64,000 nucleotides of DNA. Origin: Bacillota bacterium. Lineage in GTDB: Bacteria; Bacillota; Clostridia; Oscillospirales; Oscillospiraceae. Of this stretch, positions 50,544 through 59,771 are shown piece by piece. Both the position numbers and the translations under genes were made by a program. The stretch spans positions 10,152-74,151 of the forward strand of contig JAEWRY010000035.1 of the NCBI GenBank assembly GCA_023459875.1. Reading direction: 5' to 3'. Position 1 is the first letter of the stretch. Each line of letters opens with the position of its first letter. The notes below the pieces were generated by a model that searched no databases, was not told the DNA's origin, and saw only the letters and a program-made list of their open reading frames with translations.

Positions 50544-52040
50544 TTAAACCATCTTCGCGATCAGGTCCTCTTCGCCAAGGCCCGGGTCGCGCGCAAACTC
50601 GCCGCTGATGCGTCCGCTCTTCATGATGATAATGCGGTCGCTCATGCCCAGCAGCTCCTGTATTTCCTCGGAGATCATAATGATGGATTTGCCCTTGCCC
50701 TTAAGCTCGTTCATGAGGGCGTAGATATCAGCCTTGACCTTAACGTCGATGCCCCTGGTGGGACTGTCCAACACGATAATATCGGAATTTTTACCGATCC
50801 ACCGGGCCAGCACCACCTTCTGCTTGTTGCCGCCCGAGAGATCGCTCACAAACTGGTCGATGTCGGTCATCTTAATGCTGATAAGACGGGCCTGCTCCTC
50901 GGCAAACCGTTTGAGCTTTCCGGCTTTGAGAATTCTTCTCTCCGCCAGATCGTCGACGGAGGGCAGGCAAATATTATCCCTGATGCTGTCGTTCACCACC
51001 AGCGACTCGTTGTCACGGTCCTTGGAAGCGTAGGCGATGCTGTGCCTGATCGCGGCGGGGATGGAATTAATATGGGCGCCGCCGGCCAGAGTGACCTTGC
51101 CCGACCGGTTATAGGAGGCCCCGAAGATGGCCTTTCCCACCTCATGCATACCGCACTCGCTGAGGCCCCCGAACCCGAGAATCTCGCCCCTGTGCAGCTT
51201 GAAACTGACGTTCTCGATGCGGCCAGGTACGCAGACGTCCTGCGTGGTGAGCACCACCTCTTCCGAGACCGGCTCGCCGTAATCGGTGCGGTAATAACGG
51301 CTGCCCAGCTCGCGCCCAACCATGAGACGCTTGAGGTCGTCCTCGGTCACATCGCAGCTCTTTACCGTGTCGATCAGCTCGCCGTCGCGTAGCACCGAAA
51401 TGCTGTCGGTGTGGTCCAGGACCTCTCTGAGGTCGTGGGAGATGAAAATAACGGTATTGCCTTCCCGCCGGATGCGGTCCATGTGCTTGTACAGCTCGGC
51501 GCGCCCATACTGGCTCAAGGCGGTGGTGGTCTCGTCGATGACCACAATCTTGGGGTCAAAATAAGTGGCCTTGACGATCTCCACCAGCTTGCGGTCTTCA
51601 AAGTTATAATTGTCAATCATGGCGGCGGCGTTAATGCGTCCGAAACCGTACTGCTCCAGTAGCCTCGCCGCCTCCCGGTTCATAACCGCCGTGTTCTTGA
51701 TGCCGGCCTTCACAAACCGGTCCTCGTTGCCCAGAAAGATGTTCTCCGCCACGGTGAGGCCTGAGAGCGTGCCCATCTCCTGTACGATAATGGACAGGCC
51801 CTTGCGGTTCGCCTCCACCTGGTTTCTGATTCTCAGCTCCTCCCCGCCGAGGAGAAAGCGGCCGCCGTCGATGGAGTGGATGCCGCAGAGCATGGAGACG
51901 AAGGTGGACTTGCCAGAGCCGTTTTCTCCGATGAGACCGTGAATCTCGCCTTTTTCAAAGGCGAGGGAAACGCCCCGCACCGCATGGGTGATGCCGAAAG
52001 ATTTGTCGATTTTTTCGGCCTGTAAAGCGGTTTTTTCCAT
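50544..52040 (-). CDS. Sugar ABC transporter ATPase, two-domain (RbsA/MglA/AraG type)
   Basis: 498 residues with two ATP-binding domains. In the first, Walker A is GENGSGKST and Walker B VVIDETTTALS, with H-loop FISHDLREV. The second has a worn Walker A (GGLSECGMHEV, usual in this group), the signature DLSGGNKQKVVLARWI, and Walker B IVLDSPTRGID in which Ser replaces the catalytic Glu. One site is therefore probably non-hydrolytic. ATG 52040 follows GAGGAGAAG. Placed before araA, the transporter is most likely for arabinose or another pentose. Confidence 0.88.
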   Translation of the reverse strand: MEKTALQAEKIDKSFGITHAVRGVSLAFEKGEIHGLIGENGSGKSTFVSMLCGIHSIDGGRFLLGGEELRIRNQVEANRKGLSIIVQEMGTLSGLTVAENIFLGNEDRFVKAGIKNTAVMNREAARLLEQYGFGRINAAAMIDNYNFEDRKLVEIVKATYFDPKIVVIDETTTALSQYGRAELYKHMDRIRREGNTVIFISHDLREVLDHTDSISVLRDGELIDTVKSCDVTEDDLKRLMVGRELGSRYYRTDYGEPVSEEVVLTTQDVCVPGRIENVSFKLHRGEILGFGGLSECGMHEVGKAIFGASYNRSGKVTLAGGAHINSIPAAIRHSIAYASKDRDNESLVVNDSIRDNICLPSVDDLAERRILKAGKLKRFAEEQARLISIKMTDIDQFVSDLSGGNKQKVVLARWIGKNSDIIVLDSPTRGIDVKVKADIYALMNELKGKGKSIIMISEEIQELLGMSDRIIIMKSGRISGEFARDPGLGEEDLIAKMV

Positions 52041-52051
52041 ATCGCTTCTCC

Positions 52052-53020
52052 TCACTTCACGACGACGCCCTTGACCGGCTTGATGGTAAGCGCAACGATA
52101 ATGAGCAGTGCCGCCCCGGTAACGACGTTTTGTATGGTGGTGGGAGCGCCCAGCGCCACGAATCCGTTGAAGATGATGGCGATGATAAATTCTCCGATGA
52201 CGATGGCGGGCACCGGCGTGCCGTATTTCCGGAAAGCCACGCCGAAAAAGGTACCCATGAGCGGGGTAAAGTTGCGGCTCATGGAGGCCATGCCGGTCAC
52301 CGCGGTCATGGAGGTACCGTAGCTCACCGAGAGAATGGCCATGACGCCCACGAAAAAGTGCAGCAGCATGAAGCCGATGAGCTTATATTTATTAACGTTG
52401 ATACCCATGTTTTTGGCAATATACTCGTTGCTGCCGATGGCGTAGCAATAGGTACCGATCTTCGTATATTTCAAAATAAAATTGGTGAACAAAAAGGCCC
52501 CCAGGGCGAGAAGAAGATTACCGGGCGCGCGGCCGAAGCCCTGCAGGGAGGAGCCCAGAGACTGCTTGACGCCTCCGGCGACGAAATAAGCCAGGCTTTC
52601 ATAGATAAGCATGAGGCCCACGGTGACGATCATCGACGGAATTCTCAGTTTCACGTACAAAATGCCGTTTACAAAGCCGATGAGGGTACCGCACACGATG
52701 CACCCGATGAGAAGTCCCGCGTAGCCGAACTGTTTGGACAGCACGACGCCCACCACGGAGGAAAGGACCACGTTCGCGCCGATGCTGAAGTCGAAAAGTC
52801 CCATGACCACAATGTAATACAGACCGCAGGCGCCCACCGAGTAGATGATGCTCGACTGAAGGTAGTAGTATAGATTATCCGGGCTGCCGAAATTCTCCGG
52901 AGTTAAAATCTTGAATACCGCCCAGAACAAGATTGCCATCAGAAACAGCAGAATAACGCCGTAGTAGCGGCCATAGATTTTGCTGGTGCGGATTTTTTGC
53001 AGCCGATCATTAAGGCTCAT
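52052..53020 (-). CDS. Sugar ABC transporter permease (RbsC/AraH type), first
   Basis: 322 residues, about eight membrane helices. GLYYIVVMGLFDFSIGANVV is the family hallmark. Helices are well defined and an unusual VKQSLGSSLQGFGRAPG loop follows helix five. ATG 53020 has AAGGA 9 bp upstream. Its stop lies 11 bp before the ATPase start. Confidence 0.87.
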   Translation of the reverse strand: MSLNDRLQKIRTSKIYGRYYGVILLFLMAILFWAVFKILTPENFGSPDNLYYYLQSSIIYSVGACGLYYIVVMGLFDFSIGANVVLSSVVGVVLSKQFGYAGLLIGCIVCGTLIGFVNGILYVKLRIPSMIVTVGLMLIYESLAYFVAGGVKQSLGSSLQGFGRAPGNLLLALGAFLFTNFILKYTKIGTYCYAIGSNEYIAKNMGINVNKYKLIGFMLLHFFVGVMAILSVSYGTSMTAVTGMASMSRNFTPLMGTFFGVAFRKYGTPVPAIVIGEFIIAIIFNGFVALGAPTTIQNVVTGAALLIIVALTIKPVKGVVVK

Positions 53021-53063
53021 AAGCATCATTCCTTCTCGAAGCACGTCTGACATGCTTAGGATG

Positions 53064-53090
53064 GGGGGCTGTCCGCAAGGGACAGCCCCC
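53064..53090 (-). other. Intercistronic hairpin after the sugar-binding protein gene
   Basis: GGGGGCTGTCC pairs with GGACAGCCCCC, loop GCAAG, no T-run on the reading strand. It lies between the SBP and first permease genes, the same position as the hairpin in the peptide operon. Confidence 0.65.
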
Positions 53091-53104
53091 GGATTCTTGA
53101 AGCG

Positions 53105-54283
53105 CTATCCGCCGTGACGCGTCTGCACGTCTTTGATGGACAGGGCGCCCGCGCACTTGGATAGTTCGTCGAAGGTGTAGCCGCCCATCTTGACCAGTTC
53201 GTCCTTGGTATAGGGCAGGGCATCGACAAAGTATTTGGCGTAGGCTGCGTAATCGTCGGGAGAGGAGACGTAAATGTAGGGGAAGAGAATCTCGTAGTAG
53301 CCGTCGGTGGCGACTTTGTAATTCCCCTTAACGGCGTTATATACCATCATGAAGGCAAACAGCGGGTCGCAGTAATGGCCGCCGGACTCTGCGGACATGC
53401 CGCCGGTTTTGAGCTGCTCATCGAGGTCGGGCAGGAAGTCGGTGGAAACCACGTCGATCTTGCCTTTCAAACCCTGGCCGTCGATGGCCGCCAGAGCGCC
53501 GATGAGGGTATCGCCCCCGCCGCCGGCGACAATGAGAGCGTCGATTTTGGGATTGGCAGCGATGATGGCTTCCGCGGTGGCGCGTCCGGTATCGGAGGTG
53601 GTGCCGCCGTACTGGGGATCAAGAAGAACGGCTTTGTCGCTGGGATGGTCCTTGTTCCACGCTTCAATGCCTTCCTTGTAGCCCTGCCAGCGGAGCAGGA
53701 ACGTGGCGTCGCCGGCTTCCCAGCCTTCCAGAGCAATGTTGCGGCAGCCCTTATCGCAGAGGATCTTGACAAGGTTCTGGCCGTTGCTTACCTCGTCCTC
53801 ATGGACGGCGCCCACATAGTAGGGGGACTTGCAGGCCAGCGCGTACTCGTCGGGGTTGGAGTCTTTATTGATGACGCGGAAGAACTGGGACACATAGACC
53901 TTGTATTCGTTGCAGGTGTTGATGACGGAGGACATCTCGGCGGAGGAGGAGTTGCAGATGATGATGCCGTTGCAGCCGGCCGCTGCCAGAGACTCTACCG
54001 AAGCGGTGACCTGCTCGGAGATATGCCCCTGGTCCACGTACATGATGTCCACGCCCAGGGCCGCTGCGGCGGCGTCAAGGACCTTCTTGCACTGGCTGCC
54101 GAGCGTGTCTGTGGAGCTCCAGATGGAAACGCCGATCTTGATCTTCTCGGCCGGGGCGGGCGTCGCGGATGCCGACGGCGCGGCACTGGCGGAGGCAGAG
54201 GGGGTTGCCGCGCTGCCACCGCAGCTGGCAAGCAGGGTAAACAGCAGAGTCGCGCAGAGGACGATGCTCAAGACCTTTTTCAT
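53105..54283 (-). CDS. Sugar ABC transporter substrate-binding lipoprotein
   Basis: 392 residues. The lipobox LLASC (Cys near residue 21) is followed by an Ala/Ser/Pro-rich linker of about 25 residues. KIKIGVSIWSSTDTLGSQCK is the periplasmic-binding-protein type 4 opening, GCNGIIICNSSSAEMSSVIN and ALEGWEAGDATFLLRWQGYK the central part. Relatives bind ribose, galactose, xylose or arabinose. GGAGAG precedes ATG 54283. Gene order SBP-permease-ATPase-permease next to araA supports L-arabinose. Confidence 0.88.
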   Translation of the reverse strand: MKKVLSIVLCATLLFTLLASCGGSAATPSASASAAPSASATPAPAEKIKIGVSIWSSTDTLGSQCKKVLDAAAAALGVDIMYVDQGHISEQVTASVESLAAAGCNGIIICNSSSAEMSSVINTCNEYKVYVSQFFRVINKDSNPDEYALACKSPYYVGAVHEDEVSNGQNLVKILCDKGCRNIALEGWEAGDATFLLRWQGYKEGIEAWNKDHPSDKAVLLDPQYGGTTSDTGRATAEAIIAANPKIDALIVAGGGGDTLIGALAAIDGQGLKGKIDVVSTDFLPDLDEQLKTGGMSAESGGHYCDPLFAFMMVYNAVKGNYKVATDGYYEILFPYIYVSSPDDYAAYAKYFVDALPYTKDELVKMGGYTFDELSKCAGALSIKDVQTRHGG

Positions 54284-54357
54284 TCTATTCTCTCCTTTTC
54301 AGATTTTATTTTCACCGGCCGATAGCCGGAGGAGCCCGGAGAAAACTGCCTGAAAGC

Positions 54358-55836
54358 TTACTTGAATTTCCAAACCAGATCTGCCAGAGACAATTGCTGC
54401 TTTAATGCCTGCGTCGTGGTTTCCTTGGTGATATGCACAAACTCGATGCCCATCATTTCCGCCCAGTCCTCCAGCATTTCCGGAGCAGCCGCGTAGCTCA
54501 GGACGGTGTGGTGGGCGCCACCCGCCATGATCCACATCTTAACGCCGGTTTCAAGGTCGGGCGCGGCCTTCCACATGACGCGGGCCACGGGTAAATTGGG
54601 CATGGGCAGAATGGGTTTCACCGCCTCGATGTCCTGCACGATGAGACGCAGCCTGCCGCCCATATCCACCATGGAGGCGACCAACGCTTTCCCGGCACGG
54701 CCCTCGAAGACCAGCCGGGCCGGATCGGCCTTACCGCCGATGCCCAGAGGATGGACCTCAATACGGGGTTTCTCGGCGGCGATGGACGGGCAGACCTCCA
54801 GCATGTGGGCGCCCAGCGTGTATTCGCTCCCGGGAAGCAGATGATATGTATAATCCTCCATGAAGCTCTCACCGCCCTCCAGCCCGGCGGTCATGGTCTT
54901 GATGAGCCTGATCATGGCGGAGGTCTTCCAGTCGCCCTCGGCTCCGTAGCCGTAGCCTTTGGCCATAAGGCTCTGACTGGCGAGGCCGGGCAGGGCCTTC
55001 ATGCCGTACAGATCCTGAAAGGTGTTTGTGTACGCACCCGCCTTCTCGCGCTGGAGGATGCGCTCAATGGCAATTTCCTCCCGGGCCTGCGCGCGGATGG
55101 CGTCCAGATCGTCGGTGGCGATTATGTATTTTTCCGTGTAGCGCGCCGTCTGCTCGTCAATCTCTTTTTCGGAGATGACCTGCATGATCTCTACCAGCTC
55201 ACCCACCGGCCAGGTGTTCACCTGCCAGCCGAGTTTCAATTGGGCTTCCACCTTGTCGCCCTCGGTAACGGCCACATCGCGCATATTGTCTCCGAAGCGG
55301 ACCACCCGCAGGCTGCGGCTCTCCCTATAGCCCACGGCACTGCGCATCCAGCTGCCCAGCTCGGCGAGGGGCTTGGAGTCCTGCCAGAAGCCCATGACGA
55401 TTTTCCTGGGCAGACGCATCCGGGCCCCGATAAACCCGTGCTCCCGGTCGCCGTGTGCCGACTGGTTGAGATTCATATAGTCCATGTCGATCTCTTGGTC
55501 GGGTATCTCGCGGCTGTACTGGGTGGCAAAATGGCACCAGGGCTTTTGAAGCAGGGAAAGTCCGTTAATCCACATCTTACTGGGACTGAAGGTGTGCATC
55601 CAGGTGACGATGCCGCAGCACTCGCTACTGTAATTGGCGTCTTTCACGATCTGTTCTATCTCGTCGGGCGTTTTTACCGTTCCCTTATAAAGAAACCTGC
55701 ACGGAATGAGCGGAGAAGCACTGATTTTTTCCGCCATTTCAGCCGCGCGAGCCGCCACGGTGTCAAGCACTTCCGGGCCGTAGAGAAATTGGGAGCCTAC
55801 GACAAACCAGAACTCCTGTTCTTTCAAATTCAGCAT
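54358..55836 (-). CDS. araA: L-arabinose isomerase
   Basis: 492 residues, the full AraA length. FWFVVGSQFLYGPEVLDTVA opens the protein, CCGIVTWMHTFSPSKMWING and the HFATQYSREIP segment are family-specific, and metal ligands are expected in EDYTYHLLPGSEYTLGAHML and the C-terminal AGGAHHTVLSY. It turns L-arabinose into L-ribulose. GGAGGGG is 6 bp before ATG 55836. It heads the minus-strand arm and is transcribed with the transporter genes, divergently from araR-araB-araD. Confidence 0.95.
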   Translation of the reverse strand: MLNLKEQEFWFVVGSQFLYGPEVLDTVAARAAEMAEKISASPLIPCRFLYKGTVKTPDEIEQIVKDANYSSECCGIVTWMHTFSPSKMWINGLSLLQKPWCHFATQYSREIPDQEIDMDYMNLNQSAHGDREHGFIGARMRLPRKIVMGFWQDSKPLAELGSWMRSAVGYRESRSLRVVRFGDNMRDVAVTEGDKVEAQLKLGWQVNTWPVGELVEIMQVISEKEIDEQTARYTEKYIIATDDLDAIRAQAREEIAIERILQREKAGAYTNTFQDLYGMKALPGLASQSLMAKGYGYGAEGDWKTSAMIRLIKTMTAGLEGGESFMEDYTYHLLPGSEYTLGAHMLEVCPSIAAEKPRIEVHPLGIGGKADPARLVFEGRAGKALVASMVDMGGRLRLIVQDIEAVKPILPMPNLPVARVMWKAAPDLETGVKMWIMAGGAHHTVLSYAAAPEMLEDWAEMMGIEFVHITKETTTQALKQQLSLADLVWKFK

Positions 55837-55914
55837 CCAAAACCCCTCCGATTACAGTCGGCCTGCACAAGCACATTAACAATATATCATAGCATTCTGA
55901 CAATTTCAATACAA

Positions 55915-55928
55915 ATAGTGTACATATT
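55915..55928 (-). promoter_or_regulatory. Candidate AraR operator, araA side
   Basis: On the minus strand ATATGTACACTATT; the same core occurs on the plus strand at 56054. It lies about 80 bp upstream of araA. Confidence 0.5.
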
Positions 55929-56053
55929 TTTTTCTTTATATTGTGCTTAATAACCAAAAGCGGCGCTTTACTCCGAAGATATTCGTTATTTTGTTGTTTA
56001 TATCTTTAGAATGCATGTGTAATTTACAAAATCAGTAATTTTTATTTACATTG

Positions 56054-56066
56054 ATATGTACACATT
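56054..56066 (+). promoter_or_regulatory. Candidate AraR operator, regulator side
   Basis: ATATGTACACATT, nearly the same as the site at 55915-55928 but in the opposite direction. The GTACA core is shared with Bacillus AraR boxes (consensus ATTTGTACGTACAAAT). Confidence 0.5.
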
Positions 56067-56172
56067 CAAATGGCCTTAAGCAAATGAGCCGTAATTTTCC
56101 TTATATTGTGATAATACAGCGCTGATTTGTATTAATAATATAATAATAATGAAATTTGTATTGTAATATGTA

Positions 56173-56201
56173 TTGACTACTCGTTATGTATCGATTATAC
56201 T
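56173..56201 (+). promoter_or_regulatory. Promoter of the araR-like/araB/araD operon
   Basis: TTGACT (56173-56178) and TATACT (56196-56201) are 17 bp apart. The rest of the 380-bp intergenic region is AT-rich with several weak promoter-like words. Confidence 0.62.
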
Positions 56202-56254
56202 AATTCTTAAGAAGAGACTTGAAAACAACAAATTATTTGACAAGGATAATGAAA

Positions 56255-57301
56255 ATGCCGAAGTATCAGACAATTGTGAACGCCATCCGCAGTGAAATTG
56301 AGCGGGGACTCTACGCGAGCGGGAAGACACTGCCCACGGAGGAGCAGCTTGCCGCGCAGTTCGGCGTCAGCCGCCAGACGGTGCGGCAGGCGCTTTCTGT
56401 CCTCGTTCAGGAGAATCTGATTATCAAGCAGCAGGGCAGCGGCTCCCGGGTTATGCCGCACCGCGGGAAGCCAGTGCGCAGCAACAACATCGCCGTCATC
56501 ACCACATACATCAGCGACTATATTTTCCCCAGCATCCTGCGGGAAGCCGAAGCGGTGCTCTCGGACAATAAATATACCGCCATCCTTGCCGCCACTAAGA
56601 ACCGGGTGGATAACGAGCGCAGCATACTCACGGAAATGCTCTCCAAGCCCATCGACGGCTTTTTGGTAGAGGGCACCAAGACGGCCATGCCCAACCCCAA
56701 TCTGGACCTTTACAGACAGCTCATGGCGAGGCATATTCCCATCGTTTTCTTCAACGGCTACTACTCCGATTTGGAGGGGACCACCGCGGTCTACGCGGAT
56801 AATTACGGCGGCGGCTTCGACCTTGTAAAATACCTGCTTGGCAAGGGGCACAAAAGAATCGCCGGCATCTTCAAGAGCGACGACATCCAGGGTCACCAGA
56901 GATACTGCGGCTATATTTCCGCGCTGCGCGACGCGGGCGCGCTGGTGCCGGACGACCTGGTGTTCTGGTATACCACCGAGAGCCGTGATCAGATCGTTAG
57001 CGCCGCGCTGGTGGGCGCGCTGGTGGACGCCACGGCCGTGGTCTGCTATAACGACGAGGTGGCCATTCGGCTCATTCAATTTCTCATTGCCTGCGGAAAA
57101 TCTGTGCCAGGGGACGTGGCGGTGGTGAGCTTCGACAACAGCAGCCTGAGCTATATGTCTCCCGTCAGGATCACCTCTCTTTCCTATGGAAGCCGGAATA
57201 TTGGCAGAGTCGCCGCCGAAAAGCTCATCAGCCTCATAAACGGCGGCGAGGCCAAAACGGAGACGCTTTCCTGGAGCCTGGTAGAGAAAGAGAGCGGTTA
57301 A
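56255..57301 (+). CDS. AraR-like GntR/LacI transcriptional regulator
   Basis: 348 residues. The N-terminal GntR winged helix reads MPKYQTIVNAIRSEIERGLY and then LPTEEQLAAQFGVSRQTVRQ, and the C-terminal part is a LacI-type sugar-binding domain (IAVITTYISDYIFPSILREA, GFDLVKYLLGKGHKRIAGIF, AVVSFDNSSLSYMSPVRITS). This fusion is the AraR type, which releases DNA on binding L-arabinose. ATG 56255 follows AAGGA by 8 bp; the upstream TTG 56219 would leave only an 11-base leader. It leads the araB and araD genes. Confidence 0.88.
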   Translation: MPKYQTIVNAIRSEIERGLYASGKTLPTEEQLAAQFGVSRQTVRQALSVLVQENLIIKQQGSGSRVMPHRGKPVRSNNIAVITTYISDYIFPSILREAEAVLSDNKYTAILAATKNRVDNERSILTEMLSKPIDGFLVEGTKTAMPNPNLDLYRQLMARHIPIVFFNGYYSDLEGTTAVYADNYGGGFDLVKYLLGKGHKRIAGIFKSDDIQGHQRYCGYISALRDAGALVPDDLVFWYTTESRDQIVSAALVGALVDATAVVCYNDEVAIRLIQFLIACGKSVPGDVAVVSFDNSSLSYMSPVRITSLSYGSRNIGRVAAEKLISLINGGEAKTETLSWSLVEKESG

Positions 57302-57324
57302 TTATTAAATAGAGGAGGATGACC

Positions 57325-58986
57325 ATGGCCAAATATACCATCGGCGTGGATTTCGGCACACTGTCGGGAAGAGGGGTGCTTGTGGACGCGGCTACTGGCG
57401 CCGAGCTTGCCAATTCCACCTACGATTATCCCCACGCAGTCATGGACGAGTATCTCCCGGACGGCACCAGGCTGGGCCACGACTGGGCCCTGCAGCACCC
57501 CCAGGACTACCTTGAGGTGTTTTACCATACCATCCCCGCCGTACTGAAAGAGAGCGGCGTTGACCCAAGTGACGTGATCGGCGTCGGCATCGACTTTACC
57601 GCCTGTACCTTCCTGCCGGTGAAGGCCGACGGCACGCCCTTGTGTTTTTTAAACGAGTTTAAAGGCAATCCCCACGCCTACGTGAAACTGTGGAAGCATC
57701 ACGCCGCCCAGGACAAGGCAAATAAGCTCAACGAAACCGCCGCCCTGCGGGGCGAGGGCTGGCTGGACCGTTACGGCGGCAAAATCTCCTCGGAATGGCA
57801 GGTCCCCAAGGTCTGGCAGGTTTTGGACGAGGCCCCGGAGGTTTACGGCGCGGCGGATTATTTCATAGAGGCGGCCGACTGGATTGTGTGGCAGCTGAGC
57901 GGTGTGGCCTCGAAAAATGCCTGCACCGCCGGGTACAAGGGCATCTGGCACGGGCAGGAGGGCTACCCCTCCCCCGACTTCTATAAAGCCCTCGACCCGA
58001 GACTCGGTAGCTACGTTTCCGAAAAGCTCGACTATCCCATCGCCCAGCTGGGCGCGCGGGTGGGCGGCGTCACGCCCGCCATGGCGGCGAAGACCAGCCT
58101 CGCAGAAGGGACCGCCGTAGCAACCGCCAACGTGGACGCTCATGTCACCGCCTCGGCGGTGGGAATCACCCAGCCGGGCAAGCTCTGCGCCATCATGGGC
58201 ACCTCCACCTGCGACGTGCTGCTGGGCGTGGAGGAGCATATCGTCCCCGGCATGTGCGGGGTGGTGGAAGGCGGAATTTACCCCGGCTTTTACGGCTACG
58301 AGGCCGGCCAGTCCTGCGTGGGGGACCATTTCGCGTGGTTCGTGGAAAACTGCCTGCCGGCTTCCTACCTGAAGGAAGCCGGGGAGCGCGGGATGAGCCC
58401 TCACGAGCTTTTAAGCGAAAAGGCGCAGGGGCTGCGGCCGGGCGAGTCGGGTCTGCTGGCGCTCGACTGGTGGAACGGCAACCGCAGCGTGCTGGTGGAT
58501 GTGGACCTCACCGGCCTCATGCTGGGCATGACGCTGCAGACCAAGCCGGAGGAGATGTACCGGGCGCTGGTGGAGGCGACGGCATATGGGGCGCGCAAGA
58601 TTGTGGAAACCTTCCGGCAGAGCGGCGTCCCCGTGAACGAATTTTATGCCGCCGGCGGAATCAGCCAGAAGAACCCCATGATCATGCAGATTTACTCCGA
58701 CGTCTTAAATATGCCCGTGAGGATTTCCGGCAGCAAAAACGCCCCCGCGCTGGGCAGCGCCATTTTTGCCGCCGTCGCCGCCGGCAGCGCCGCGGGCGGC
58801 TACGACGATATTTTCTCAGCTGCGCGCGCCATGGGAAAGCTCAAGGACGAGGCATACTTCCCCATCGCGGAAAACGCCGCCGTCTACGACAGGCTTTACG
58901 CCGAATACGATGCGCTGCACGACTATTTCGGCCGGGGCACCAACGACGTGATGAAGCGCCTCAAGGCAATCAAAAACAGTATTTAG
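57325..58986 (+). CDS. araB: L-ribulokinase
   Basis: 553 residues of the FGGY kinase family. KYTIGVDFGTLSGRGVLVDA is the AraB-specific form of the N-terminal ATP motif, VGIDFTACTFLPV and DYFIEAADWIVWQLSGVASK lead to the sugar site, IMGTSTCDVLLG is the ATP-proximal region, and EFYAAGGISQKNPMIMQIYS the C-terminal FGGY signature. It phosphorylates L-ribulose. AGAGGAGG lies 7 bp before ATG 57325; ATG 57319 is too close to it. Confidence 0.95.
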   Translation: MAKYTIGVDFGTLSGRGVLVDAATGAELANSTYDYPHAVMDEYLPDGTRLGHDWALQHPQDYLEVFYHTIPAVLKESGVDPSDVIGVGIDFTACTFLPVKADGTPLCFLNEFKGNPHAYVKLWKHHAAQDKANKLNETAALRGEGWLDRYGGKISSEWQVPKVWQVLDEAPEVYGAADYFIEAADWIVWQLSGVASKNACTAGYKGIWHGQEGYPSPDFYKALDPRLGSYVSEKLDYPIAQLGARVGGVTPAMAAKTSLAEGTAVATANVDAHVTASAVGITQPGKLCAIMGTSTCDVLLGVEEHIVPGMCGVVEGGIYPGFYGYEAGQSCVGDHFAWFVENCLPASYLKEAGERGMSPHELLSEKAQGLRPGESGLLALDWWNGNRSVLVDVDLTGLMLGMTLQTKPEEMYRALVEATAYGARKIVETFRQSGVPVNEFYAAGGISQKNPMIMQIYSDVLNMPVRISGSKNAPALGSAIFAAVAAGSAAGGYDDIFSAARAMGKLKDEAYFPIAENAAVYDRLYAEYDALHDYFGRGTNDVMKRLKAIKNSI

Positions 58987-58998
58987 AAGGTGCACACT

Positions 58999-59697
58999 AT
59001 GCTGGAAGAATTAAAACGGGCGGTATGGGAGGCTAATCTCCTCCTCCCCAGGCACGGTCTTGTCACATTTACCTGGGGAAATGTCTCGGGGATCGACCGA
59101 AAGTCCGCTCTCGTGGTCATCAAGCCGTCCGGCGTCTCCTATGAGGCGATGACGGCCGAGGACATGGCGGTGGTTAGTCTGGATGGGAACCGGGTGGAGG
59201 GGAGGCTCAATCCCTCCAGCGACACGCCCACCCATCTGGAGCTTTATAAGGCCTTTCCCCACATCGGCGCGGTGGTTCACACCCATTCCCGGTGGGCCAC
59301 CTCCTTCGCCATGGCCGGGCGCGGCATTCCCGCCCTGGGCACCACCCACGCGGATTATTTTTACGGGGAGATCCCCTGCACGCCGCCCATGACTCCGGAG
59401 GAAATCTCCGGCGCCTACGAGAAGGAGACCGGCGCGGTCATCATCCGGCGATTTATTTCCGCAAACATCGATCCCGACGCGGTACCCGGCGTTCTGGTTT
59501 ACAGCCACGGTCCCTTCGCCTGGGGAGGGAACCCTCAGGAGGCTGTTCACAACGCCGTGGTGATGGAGGAGGTCGCGTTCATGGACTTCCACGCCCTGGC
59601 GCTCCGGCCGTCCCTTAGCCCCATGCAGCGGGAGCTTTTAGACAAGCACTATTTCCGCAAGCACGGTAAAGACGCCTATTACGGCCAAGACCATTAA
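58999..59697 (+). CDS. araD: L-ribulose-5-phosphate 4-epimerase
   Basis: 232 residues of the class II aldolase fold. GLVTFTWGNVSGIDR, VIKPSGVSYE, SSDTPTHLELYKAFP and VVHTHSRWATSFAMAG (zinc-binding His pair) followed by GTTHADYF are all present, and YSHGPFAWG gives the last zinc His. It makes D-xylulose-5-phosphate for the pentose phosphate pathway. ATG 58999 has AGAAGGTG 7 bp upstream; GTG 58990 is less likely. It starts 12 bp after araB. Confidence 0.95.
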   Translation: MLEELKRAVWEANLLLPRHGLVTFTWGNVSGIDRKSALVVIKPSGVSYEAMTAEDMAVVSLDGNRVEGRLNPSSDTPTHLELYKAFPHIGAVVHTHSRWATSFAMAGRGIPALGTTHADYFYGEIPCTPPMTPEEISGAYEKETGAVIIRRFISANIDPDAVPGVLVYSHGPFAWGGNPQEAVHNAVVMEEVAFMDFHALALRPSLSPMQRELLDKHYFRKHGKDAYYGQDH

Positions 59698-59727
59698 ATT
59701 GGTTGCATCCTTTTTTCATTTTCTCCT

Positions 59728-59771
59728 CAGCAAAAGGCCGCCGTGCTTCATTGCACGGCGGCCTTTTGCTG
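59728..59771. terminator. Terminator of araBD, left flank of repeat copy 3
   Basis: A perfect 19-bp stem (CAGCAAAAGGCCGCCGTGC with its complement, TTCATT loop) with AAAA and TTTT on its two arms. A partial copy stands on the right side of the repeat at 59973-60000. Confidence 0.82.
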
